Shown in pieces: positions 1 to 5,241 of a DNA stretch of 8,126 nucleotides. This DNA comes from Dehalococcoidales bacterium (GTDB lineage: Bacteria; Chloroflexota; Dehalococcoidia; Dehalococcoidales; RBG-16-60-22). The position numbers were made by a program, and so were the translations under genes. Position 1 is the first letter of the stretch, and the number at the start of each line of letters is the position of its first letter. The notes beneath the pieces were generated by a model, which worked only from the letters and a program-made list of their open reading frames with translations, was not told the DNA's origin and did not search any database. The stretch lies in contig JAUWGD010000075.1 of the NCBI GenBank assembly GCA_030606585.1, forward strand, positions 1 to 8,126. Direction: 5' to 3'.

Positions 1-77
1 TGGCGACCCCGGGGGGATTTGAACCCCCGATCTCCACCGTGACAGGGTGGCATGTTAGACCGCTACACTACGGGGCC
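1..77 (-). tRNA. tRNA-Asp (anticodon GUC), CCA encoded
   Basis: Read on the minus strand, this folds as a complete cloverleaf. The 7-bp acceptor stem GGCCCCG/CGGGGTC includes one G-U pair. The anticodon stem CCACC/GGTGG encloses the loop CTGTCAC, whose middle triplet GTC reads Asp codons. The T arm carries the usual GGTTCAAATCC core. The discriminator base is G, as expected for tRNA-Asp, and the 3' CCA is encoded (positions 3-1). It is transcribed divergently from the rpsF operon. The 3' flank lies outside the window, so whether other tRNAs follow cannot be seen. Confidence 0.97.
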
Positions 78-86
78 TTATAAAAG

Positions 87-115
87 AGTCTAACAAAGGC
101 CGGTTATTGTGTCAA
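87..115 (-). promoter_or_regulatory. Sigma-70-type promoter of tRNA-Asp
   Basis: On the minus strand a perfect -35 box TTGACA (115-110) is followed after exactly 17 bases by TAGACT (92-87), a 4/6 match to TATAAT. Transcription would start near position 80, a few bases before the tRNA 5' end, which leaves only a very short leader for RNase P to remove. Confidence 0.75.
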
Positions 116-420
116 GACACCCTGCTTTATCCCGTCTTAACCTCCCCCCTTCGCCTGGCATCTATTCCCACCCATGCCGCCCAGTTTCATCTGCTGCTTA
201 TCCCGTAAGATATCCCTCACACTTTATGGGAGAGGGCAGGATAAGAGTGGCTTCATTTCCTGTGTGGGGAGTGCGTAGCGAGAGGGGGCGCAGCCCCCTC
301 TCAAGAATCCTCCCCCTCTCCAACCCGTTAATCTTAGGGGACATTCAATCTCGCTGGTTGGAGAGGGGTCAGGGGTGAGGTAGGCACACTGAATATGCGA
401 TAGCATCGCTAACATAACCT
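116..420. repeat. Intergenic block of dispersed-repeat-like inverted repeats, no gene
   Basis: This gap between tRNA-Asp and the rpsF promoter holds no convincing gene; the short open frames here have no family resemblance and follow the repeat pattern. It contains nested inverted repeats: CTTATCC (197-203) with GGATAAG (239-245); GAGAGGGGG (280-288) with CCCCCTCTC (294-302), a tight hairpin; a 13-bp pair, CCCCTCTCCAACC (313-325) with its exact complement (356-368); and GCGAT (397-401) with ATCGC (405-409). The GGGAGAGGG and CCCCTCTCC tracts resemble dispersed intergenic repeats seen in Chloroflexota and other environmental genomes. That resemblance is from memory; copy number cannot be judged from one window. 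Confidence 0.6.
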
Positions 421-422
421 TG

Positions 423-451
423 TTGTCTCCAATTCTGGTTTATGGTATAAT
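423..451 (+). promoter_or_regulatory. Sigma-70-type promoter of the rpsF-ssb-rpsR operon
   Basis: TTGTCT (423-428, 4/6 match to TTGACA) is followed after 17 bases by a perfect TATAAT (446-451). Transcription would begin near 458, giving a leader of only about 20 bases before the rpsF GTG at 480. That leader is too short for the structured S6:S18-binding leader known from some bacteria. Confidence 0.8.
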
Positions 452-479
452 AGCGTGAAATTCGCTTAGGATTCAGAAG

Positions 480-809
480 GTGGCAAGAAAAAAACAGGAA
501 CCAAAAGTAGAAGATACCAGATTGCAGGACTACGAGATGGTTTTTATCATCAGCCCTGAAATCGCCGATGAAGCTTTAGAGGGTAAAATCGACGGTGTAA
601 GCCAGTTCATTACCGGCAGGAACGGGGTTATCGACTCCGTGGAACAGTGGGGTAAGAAGAAGCTGGCTTATCCGTTAAAGCATTTTCTAGAGGGTAACTA
701 CGTTTTAGCCAAGTTCAAGTTAAGTCCGGCACGATGTAAAGAACTCGAAGCGAACTTGAAAATATCTGAAGAAATTCTGCGGCATCTTTTAATAAAAACA
801 GGCGGTTAA
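480..809 (+). CDS. rpsF: Small ribosomal subunit protein S6 (bS6)
   Basis: S6 sits on the platform of the 30S subunit and forms a heterodimer with S18, whose gene lies two places downstream. The 109-residue product matches the bS6 family: the first strand YEMVFIISPEI at 18-28, the central WGKKKLAYPLK at 57-67, GNYVLAKF at 72-79, and a final helix ending ISEEILRHLLIK. The first 17 residues (basic, then polar) extend beyond the usual start, which falls near Tyr18. The GTG start is chosen because AGGA (468-471) is correctly spaced before it and the promoter lies just upstream; the only internal Met, at 20, would cut into the first beta strand. It is the first gene of the operon, 49 bases before ssb. 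Identification is secure; the exact start slightly less so. Confidence 0.96.
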   Translation: MARKKQEPKVEDTRLQDYEMVFIISPEIADEALEGKIDGVSQFITGRNGVIDSVEQWGKKKLAYPLKHFLEGNYVLAKFKLSPARCKELEANLKISEEILRHLLIKTGG

Positions 810-858
810 CTTCGAGGATTATCAAGCTCATGAGTTGTATCGGGGAGGTGCAGAGGCA

Positions 859-1332
859 ATGCCGAGTCTGAACAAAGTGACGATTATTGGGAATATCGGG
901 AACGAACCTGAGATGCGCTTTACTCCTAATGGCAAGCCGGTTACGTCTTTTTCCGTGGCTACCAACTGGGTCTATACTACACCGGAAGGAGAACGCCGGC
1001 AGGAGACGGAATGGTTCAATGTGGTGGCCTGGAACAGGTTAGCCGAACAGTGTAATCAGTTTCTCGCCAAGGGCAGGCTTGTTTACGCCGAGGGAAGGAT
1101 ACATACCAGGAACTGGGAAGGTCAGGATGGACAGCCTCATTCCAAGATAGAGGTAATTGCCAACAGGGTAATCTTCCTGGACAGGCGCGGGGCGGCCGTT
1201 CTGGCAGATGAGAGAGGGGAGGAAGCCGGGGCGATGCCAGAAGAGAAGCCAGATGATGCCGGAGTTATCCCGGATGAGAAGCCCGATGACACAGCCGTCG
1301 CCGAGATGGAGCCGGAAGACCTTCCGTTTTAA
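859..1332 (+). CDS. ssb: Single-stranded DNA-binding protein SSB
   Basis: SSB coats single-stranded DNA in replication, repair and recombination and recruits partner enzymes through its C-terminal tip. The 157-residue product has the OB fold at about 1-108 (start LNKVTIIGNIGNEPEMRFTPNGKPV; then ETEWFNVVAWNRLAEQC and KGRLVYAEGRIHTRNW), followed by an acidic, disordered tail and the tip EPEDLPF, a good match to the partner-binding DDDIPF type. The tail contains a duplicated 11-residue unit around KPDD (residues 127-137 and 138-148). ATG 859 is chosen over an in-frame TTG at 835 because GGAGGTG (844-850) lies at ideal distance and the family start is met exactly. It sits between rpsF and rpsR, the classic arrangement. 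Confidence 0.97.
   Translation: MPSLNKVTIIGNIGNEPEMRFTPNGKPVTSFSVATNWVYTTPEGERRQETEWFNVVAWNRLAEQCNQFLAKGRLVYAEGRIHTRNWEGQDGQPHSKIEVIANRVIFLDRRGAAVLADERGEEAGAMPEEKPDDAGVIPDEKPDDTAVAEMEPEDLPF
1237..1302 (+). repeat. 33-bp tandem duplication in the ssb tail
   Basis: Two consecutive 33-base units (1237-1269 and 1270-1302) encode PEEKPDDAGVI and PDEKPDDTAVA. They diverge mainly at third positions and near the end of the unit, so the duplication is not recent. It lengthens the disordered linker between the OB fold and the partner-binding tip. Confidence 0.6.
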
Positions 1333-1371
1333 TTAAAGACGAGATTATAAAATTAATATATAGAGGGCAGG

Positions 1372-1668
1372 ATGGCACAGACTAGAGATACCAGAACCAG
1401 GAGACCGGGTAGGTCGAAGTATATACCCAAACGTAAGGTTTGTTTCTTCTGTCGGGATAAAGTAAAGCACATTGACTATAAAGACCCGGCATTATTGCGG
1501 CCTTATATATCGGACAGAGGTAAGATTTCGCCACGTCGTAAGAGCGGTGCCTGCGCCAAGCACCAGCGTGCGCTGGCTATGGCGATAAAGAGGGCGCGGC
1601 ATCTGGCTTTGTTGCCGTACGTACCGGCACATATCAGTAAGACGGGGGGCGTCGGTTTAAGGATCTGA
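1372..1668 (+). CDS. rpsR: Small ribosomal subunit protein S18 (bS18), zinc-ligand form
   Basis: S18 pairs with S6 on the 30S platform. The 98-residue product shows the family core: KVCFFCRDKVKHIDYKD (23-39), SDRGKISPRRKSGACAKHQ (47-65) and the near-invariant AIKRARHLALLPYV (71-84). Cys24, Cys27, Cys61 and His64 are the four potential zinc ligands of the Cys-containing version of the protein. The stretch ISPRRKSGAC replaces the more usual ILPRRITGTC. About 15 residues after LLPYV form a short extra tail. ATG 1372 follows GAGGG (1363-1367). It is the last gene of the rpsF operon; no convincing terminator follows within 72 bases, so read-through into rpmH is possible. Confidence 0.97.
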   Translation: MAQTRDTRTRRPGRSKYIPKRKVCFFCRDKVKHIDYKDPALLRPYISDRGKISPRRKSGACAKHQRALAMAIKRARHLALLPYVPAHISKTGGVGLRI

Positions 1669-1686
1669 TATTTCTGATTTTACTCG

Positions 1687-1715
1687 TTTCAATCTTTTCC
1701 ATTCCCCAGTATAAT
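1687..1715 (+). promoter_or_regulatory. Probable promoter of the rpmH-rnpA-yidD-yidC cluster
   Basis: A perfect TATAAT (1710-1715) lies 25 bases before the rpmH GTG. The best -35 candidate at 17-base spacing is TTTCAA (1687-1692), a weak 3/6 match, in a pyrimidine-rich stretch. Transcription would start near 1722. The -10 box is clear; the -35 is not. Confidence 0.55.
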
Positions 1716-1740
1716 GGTCTATTATTAGCAGGGAGTTAAA

Positions 1741-1881
1741 GTGCCAAAAAGGACATATCAACCGAAGAGAATTCCGAGGAAGCGTGAGCACGGATTTCTG
1801 AAAAGAATGAGCACTCGCGGTGGCCGCGCTATCCTTAAAGCAAGGAGATTAAAGGGCCGGCGCAAATTGACCGTCGTCTAA
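1741..1881 (+). CDS. rpmH: Large ribosomal subunit protein L34 (bL34)
   Basis: L34 is a small, highly basic 50S protein that packs against 23S rRNA. The 46-residue product is full length for the family and matches throughout: RTYQPKRIPRKREHGFLKRM (4-23), STRGGRAILKARRLKGRRKL (24-43), with the hallmark HGF, the ST-GGR turn and KGR. The start is GTG with GGGAG (1731-1735) five bases upstream. Its TAA stop overlaps the rnpA ATG as TAATG, so translation of the two is probably coupled. The rpmH-rnpA pairing is nearly universal in bacteria and supports both calls. Confidence 0.97.
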   Translation: MPKRTYQPKRIPRKREHGFLKRMSTRGGRAILKARRLKGRRKLTVV

Positions 1882-2276
1882 TGGTCCCATTAATCGGCCC
1901 GGGCGGGGCAGCCGTGAGGGGAGAACAACATTTAACCAGGAAAAAAGAGTTCGATCTTGTTTATAATGAAGGCAAGACCTGGGCGGATAGAGAGATAGTC
2001 GTCAAGGCTCTGCCTAACGGACTTGAATTATCCAGATATGGCTTTACGGTCAGTCGGCGTGTGGGTAACGCGGTGGTTCGCAACAGGGTAAAGCGTTTGC
2101 TGCGGGAGATAATCAGGCAAACACCGCTGCAACCGGGTTGGGATATCATCTTTATCGCCCGTACTACGGCGGCGGAGGCTGATTTTAATAATCTTGGGGA
2201 GTCGGTCAGGAAGCTATTGCTCCAGGCCGGACTATTTGTGGGAGAATATGAAGGCGTTAGCCCTGGAGCTAATTAA
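1881..2276 (+). CDS. rnpA: Ribonuclease P protein component
   Basis: RnpA is the protein subunit that helps RNase P RNA bind precursor tRNA and cut off its 5' leader. The 131-residue reading has the family signatures: LTRKKEFDLVYNEGKTW (18-34), YGFTVSRRVGNAVVRNRVKR (53-72) with the RNR motif at 67-69 in the RNA-binding helix, and DIIFIAR (88-94). The start is uncertain. ATG 1881 overlaps the rpmH stop and suits coupling, but an in-frame GTG at 1914 would give 120 residues and an N-terminus nearer to the family norm; the 11 residues between are Gly/Pro rich and unlike the family. The 3' end overlaps yidD by 29 bases in another frame. Confidence 0.95.
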   Translation: MVPLIGPGGAAVRGEQHLTRKKEFDLVYNEGKTWADREIVVKALPNGLELSRYGFTVSRRVGNAVVRNRVKRLLREIIRQTPLQPGWDIIFIARTTAAEADFNNLGESVRKLLLQAGLFVGEYEGVSPGAN

Positions 2277-2457
2277 GTTTTATCAGCTTACGCTGTCAAG
2301 AGTCATGCCGCCTTCATGTCGGTTCAGGCCGACCTGCTCCCAGTATACCTTCGAGGCTATAACGAAGTTCGGAGTGTTTAAAGGAATAGGCCTGGGAATC
2401 AGGCGTATTGTCCGGTGCCATCCGTTCAATCCGGGCGGTTATGACCCGGTGCCGTGA
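2248..2457 (+). CDS. yidD: Membrane protein insertion efficiency factor YidD
   Basis: YidD is a small, basic, membrane-associated protein that assists YidC in inserting inner-membrane proteins. The 69-residue product carries the family signature almost complete: FYQLTLSRVMPPSCRFRPTCSQY (11-33), the middle AITKFGVFKGIGLGIRRIVRCHPF (37-60) and the terminal GGYDPVP (63-69). The three family cysteines are at 24, 30 and 57. ATG 2248 inside the end of rnpA is preferred to an in-frame GTG at 2194 because the protein then starts where the family starts and GGGAG (2240-2244) precedes it, though at close spacing. The position between rnpA and yidC is the conserved one, except that a propeller gene intervenes here. 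Confidence 0.95.
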   Translation: MKALALELIKFYQLTLSRVMPPSCRFRPTCSQYTFEAITKFGVFKGIGLGIRRIVRCHPFNPGGYDPVP

Positions 2458-2475
2458 TACCGGAAGGAGAATGTA

Positions 2476-3630
2476 TTGAATTTAAAGGGTAAGTGGCGAG
2501 TCGGCCGTCTGGTTCTCCTGGCGATATTAGTCCTCGCTGTTTTACTGGTAGGCTTCGGCTGTGTCAAAGGCCTGGCGCCCATTGGATGGTCGGGTGGAAA
2601 CGTATCCGGAGACACTCTGTTTGTGGGTTCCAAGGAAGGCCGGCTGGTGGCGATTAATCTGTCCGATGAAAGCCGTCTCTGGGCAGAACCGCTCAAGAAG
2701 GTCAGCCAGGGAGGGGGACTCTTCGGCTGTTCTCCGGCTATGGGTGGGGGTTGTGGTGGTTCTGCCGGCGTGGCTATCTACGGCACACCGGTGGTTGTTG
2801 GAGAACTGGTCTTTATTGCCGGGTACAACGGTAAAATTTACGCCTACAACATCGAGACGCTGGGACTGCGGTGGGTCTATCCCCGTGAAAACAACCTTAA
2901 GCCGTTTGTCGGCGGTCTCGCCGCTTATGACGGCAAGCTTTATATCGGCAACGAGGATGGCAAGATTTATGCCCTTGATGCCGCCACCGGTGACAACCTG
3001 TGGGAGTTCCAGACCGACGATAAGGTATGGGGAACGCCGGCCGTACACGAAGGCGTATTAATCGTCAGCTCTTTCGATAATAAGTTATACGCCCTGAACG
3101 CCGCCGACGGCAGCCTGAAATGGGATTTTACCGCGGAAGGCTCCATTATCGCCACGCCCCTAGTCTATAACGATGTGGTGTATATCGGGTCTTTTGATAG
3201 AAACCTGTATGCCTTAAATATCTTTGACGGCAGTCTCAAATGGAAATTTACCGGTGAGAACTGGTTCTGGGCCGAGCCGGTAGTCGTCGACGATGTCATT
3301 TACGCCCCCTGTCTCGATGGTAAGATATATCTCCTTAAGGTGGCTAACGGGGCAAATATTGATGAATATGACCTGGATAGTCCGGTATCCTCGAAGCCGG
3401 CTGTCGTAGGCAATACTATTATCTTCGCCACGCGAGCAGGGGTTATCTATTCGCTGAATACGGTAAACGGTGAAATCCTGCAGCTGGCGGACTTTGAACA
3501 GGATGTCGATGGCCCGCTTGCCGCACATGATGGAATCGTTTATATACATATGCAGGACATGTCGTTACAGCGTATAAACGCTGAAAGCGGGGCCATATTA
3601 CGCTCTGTCTCTCTAGAGAGTCAGAATTGA
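2476..3630 (+). CDS. PQQ-type beta-propeller protein, membrane-anchored, BamB-like, function unknown
   Basis: The 384-residue product begins with a basic stretch (KGKWRVGR) and a hydrophobic segment (11-28) ending in GFGC, so it is either a lipoprotein modified at Cys29 (the lipobox is poor) or held by an uncleaved anchor; the rest would be extracytoplasmic. Eight repeats of the PQQ/quinoprotein type follow, each of the form V-Y-G-DGKLYALD-TG-W-F, for example KIYALDAATGDNLWEF (163-178) and KLYALNAADGSLKWDF (203-218), suggesting a closed eight-bladed propeller as in BamB. A Gly/Cys-rich loop with Cys85 and Cys93 lies between blades 1 and 2. No catalytic quinoprotein residues are evident. The TTG start is supported by GGAAGGAGA (2462-2470); an ATG at 2471 stops after two codons. 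It lies 18 bases after yidD and 11 before yidC, which suggests a part in membrane insertion or folding of exported proteins. This role is inferred. Confidence 0.88.
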   Translation: MNLKGKWRVGRLVLLAILVLAVLLVGFGCVKGLAPIGWSGGNVSGDTLFVGSKEGRLVAINLSDESRLWAEPLKKVSQGGGLFGCSPAMGGGCGGSAGVAIYGTPVVVGELVFIAGYNGKIYAYNIETLGLRWVYPRENNLKPFVGGLAAYDGKLYIGNEDGKIYALDAATGDNLWEFQTDDKVWGTPAVHEGVLIVSSFDNKLYALNAADGSLKWDFTAEGSIIATPLVYNDVVYIGSFDRNLYALNIFDGSLKWKFTGENWFWAEPVVVDDVIYAPCLDGKIYLLKVANGANIDEYDLDSPVSSKPAVVGNTIIFATRAGVIYSLNTVNGEILQLADFEQDVDGPLAAHDGIVYIHMQDMSLQRINAESGAILRSVSLESQN

Positions 3631-3641
3631 GGTAGAATAAT

Positions 3642-4562
3642 TTGAATCCCTGGGAACTGATAATACAACAGCCGGTAATCAACGTCATGATAGTGATGTC
3701 GCATTACCTGGCCGATAACTTCGGCATGGCAATCATCGCCCTGACCATCATCGTCAATATCTGTATGTATCCCCTGACCCTGAAACAGATAAGGTCCTCC
3801 AAGGCGATGCAGGACATGCAGCCCAAGATAGCCGAGCTTCAAAAGAAGTACGGCAAGGACAAGCAGAAGCTGGCCCAGGAACAGATGAGGATGTACAAGG
3901 AATCCGGCGTCAAGCCGGCCGGCTGCTTTATCACCATGATAATCCAGATGCCGGTGTGGATTGCCCTCTACCAGTCTATCATGCTGGCTCTGGCGGTAGC
4001 CCCGGAAGGCCTGCTGAATCTGTCCAAGTACCTTTACCCCTGGCCGATAGTCTATTCTGTTTTACCTTTAGATAAAAACTTTTTAGTGCTGGACCTCGCC
4101 CAGCCCAATTTCGTTCTGGCTATCCTGGTCGGTGTTACCATGTGGCTGCAGCAGAAGATGTCGATGGGCACACCGGCCGACCCCAAGCAGGCGCAGCAGA
4201 GCCAGATGATGCTCTGGATGATGCCCATGATGTTCGCCCTGCTGGCGCTATCCTTCCCCAGCGGACTATCTCTCTACTGGGTAGCCAACAGCGTCGTCAG
4301 GGTAGTTTTACAGTACCGGGTGACCGGCTGGGGCGGACTTCGCCGTAAACCGCCGGAAGCCACCGGTGATAGCGAGAGGAAATTTGTAAAGTTCGATGAC
4401 CCGGAGGCCCAAGGGGAAAGGAAATCCGTCGATGATGTCGGCGCGGATATTGTCATAACTGATAGTGAAGCAACCCGGAAAGATGTCTATCACCCGTCGA
4501 CGCCCAGTAAAACAAGGTATCAACCGGGCAAGGACAGAGCGCCGCGCCGCCGTAAGAGGTAA
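3642..4562 (+). CDS. yidC: Membrane protein insertase YidC/Oxa1/Alb3 family
   Basis: YidC inserts and folds membrane proteins, alone or with SecYEG. The 306-residue product is the short form without the large periplasmic domain of Proteobacteria. It shows a first membrane segment (about 28-45) ending MYPLTLKQIRSSKAMQ, a charged cytoplasmic coiled hairpin (50-92, QPKIAELQKKYGKD), GVKPAGCFITMIIQMPVWIALYQSI (89-113), and further segments at about 155-171, 189-205 and 206-226 (FPSGLSLYWVANS). A 75-residue polar tail ends in RAPRRRKR and is likely a ribosome-contacting end. Asn39 occupies the groove position usually held by Arg or Lys. No lipoprotein signal is seen. The TTG start fits GAGGT (3629-3633) eight bases upstream and the family N-terminus. 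The neighbours yidD and jag are its usual ones. Confidence 0.96.
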   Translation: MNPWELIIQQPVINVMIVMSHYLADNFGMAIIALTIIVNICMYPLTLKQIRSSKAMQDMQPKIAELQKKYGKDKQKLAQEQMRMYKESGVKPAGCFITMIIQMPVWIALYQSIMLALAVAPEGLLNLSKYLYPWPIVYSVLPLDKNFLVLDLAQPNFVLAILVGVTMWLQQKMSMGTPADPKQAQQSQMMLWMMPMMFALLALSFPSGLSLYWVANSVVRVVLQYRVTGWGGLRRKPPEATGDSERKFVKFDDPEAQGERKSVDDVGADIVITDSEATRKDVYHPSTPSKTRYQPGKDRAPRRRKR

Positions 4563-4582
4563 GACCGTTATCCGTAAGAGGT
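4550..4582 (+). repeat. 11-bp direct repeat at the yidC/jag junction
   Basis: CCGTAAGAGGT occurs at 4550-4560, covering the last codons of yidC, and again at 4572-4582, covering the jag ribosome-binding site. The copies are 22 bases apart; flanking bases do not match. Confidence 0.5.
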
Positions 4583-4589
4583 TGAGCAT

Positions 4590-5099
4590 ATGGAAATACC
4601 TGAGGAACAGAGCGAAATTTATGAGACTGCCAAGGGCATTCTGGAAAAACTCCTTGAACTGATGGACCTGCCCGCTACTGTCACGCTTTCTGAAGAATTC
4701 ACCTCTATTGACGAGGAAGGCAATACTACTTCGATTGGCCTCAACATAGAAGGCGAGGACCTCGGCATATTAATCGGGCGTCGTGGCCAGACCATGGTCT
4801 CCCTGCAGCATATCGTCAGACTGATAATGACGCACCATACGGAGGAAAGACTGCCCATCGTTCTGGATGTGGAAGGTTACAAGCAGCGTCGCTGTGATGG
4901 ACTGCGGGTTCTGGCTATGAGACTGGCCGAACAGGTAAATACGCGTAAGATGCCTTTCGCCATGGAACCAATGACCCCCTTTGAGAGACGCGTTATCCAC
5001 CTTGCCCTGGCCGACCATCCCGATGTTATGACGGAAAGTACCGGTGTGGGTGATTCCAGGAAAGTGGTTATTACACCTAAAAAAATCCCGCACTATTGA
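4590..5099 (+). CDS. jag: KH-R3H RNA-binding protein Jag/KhpB (EloR), short form
   Basis: Jag (KhpB/EloR) proteins bind RNA and, in Firmicutes, act with KhpA in cell elongation and division control. The 169-residue product has a KH domain (about 48-95) with the GxxG loop in GILIGRRGQTMVSLQ (59-73), and an R3H domain (about 105-165) with the RxxxH motif at Arg133-His137 in TPFERRVIHLAL and the typical VMTESTGVGDSRKVVI after it. The N-terminal Jag-N domain of Firmicute proteins is absent; residues 1-35 form only an acidic helix leading into the KH domain. ATG 4590 follows AGAGG (4577-4581). It lies 27 bases after yidC, its common partner, and is probably the last gene of the operon. Confidence 0.94.
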   Translation: MEIPEEQSEIYETAKGILEKLLELMDLPATVTLSEEFTSIDEEGNTTSIGLNIEGEDLGILIGRRGQTMVSLQHIVRLIMTHHTEERLPIVLDVEGYKQRRCDGLRVLAMRLAEQVNTRKMPFAMEPMTPFERRVIHLALADHPDVMTESTGVGDSRKVVITPKKIPHY

Positions 5100-5107
5100 T
5101 ATAATCA

Positions 5108-5182
5108 AATGTCATTCCAGCGAAAGCTGGAATCCAGAGGGGATATGGGGTACTGGGTTCCGACATTTATCGGGATGACATT
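5108..5182. repeat. 75-bp dispersed inverted-repeat element
   Basis: The element is bounded by a perfect 8-bp terminal inverted repeat, AATGTCAT (5108-5115) and ATGACATT (5175-5182). Inside is an 8-bp stem closed by a GAAA tetraloop (5114-5121 with 5126-5133), plus CCAG/CTGG (5134-5137, 5153-5156) and CCGA/TCGG (5160-5163, 5170-5173). The start, GTCATTCCAGCGAAAGCTGG, is the familiar beginning of intergenic repeats scattered through many bacterial genomes; this is recognition from memory. No transposase is encoded. It lies between the jag stop and the ileS promoter; with no T-run it is not an obvious intrinsic terminator, though the hairpin could protect the 3' end of the upstream transcript. 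Confidence 0.75.
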
Positions 5183-5206
5183 ATTCAAAAATCTATATGC
5201 AAGTTA

Positions 5207-5235
5207 TTGATTTCCTCAATATATTGTGTTAACAT
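5207..5235 (+). promoter_or_regulatory. Promoter of the T-box-ileS unit
   Basis: TTGATT (5207-5212, 4/6 match to TTGACA) is followed after exactly 17 bases by TAACAT (5230-5235), which keeps the key TA and final AT of the -10 box. The predicted start near 5242 coincides with the first bases of the T-box leader, which supports the call. Confidence 0.7.
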
Positions 5236-5241
5236 AAAGCA

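Noticed and set aside
280..302. Hairpin GAGAGGGGG/CCCCCTCTC as a terminator
   Set aside because: No T-run follows on either strand and no gene ends nearby; it belongs to the repeat block.
109..378. An 89-codon plus-strand open frame, and a 63-codon minus-strand frame across 224-415
   Set aside because: Both lie within repeat-rich intergenic DNA, have no ribosome-binding site or family resemblance, and their composition follows the C/G tracts of the repeats.
458..479. S6:S18-binding autoregulatory leader before rpsF
   Set aside because: The predicted leader is about 20 bases and has neither a clear hairpin nor the known CCGAAC-like element.
1323..1351. Internal promoter before rpsR (TATAAA at 1346)
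   Set aside because: The AT-rich gap gives a -10-like word by chance; no -35 box at the right distance.
1631..1680. Possible terminator at the end of rpsR (ATATCAG 1631-1637 with CTGATAT 1665-1671)
   Set aside because: The stem encloses 27 bases, lies mostly in the coding region and is followed by only a broken T stretch; too weak to call.
2542..3061. Open frames on both strands within the propeller gene (2542-3048 minus, 2561-3061 plus)
   Set aside because: The overlapping frame at 2476-3630 has the repeated blade motifs, a good ribosome-binding site and correct operon spacing; the others are shadows.
5108..5182. Insertion sequence or transposon
   Set aside because: Terminal inverted repeats are present, but the element is 75 bases with no coding capacity and no evident target-site duplication; called a dispersed repeat only.
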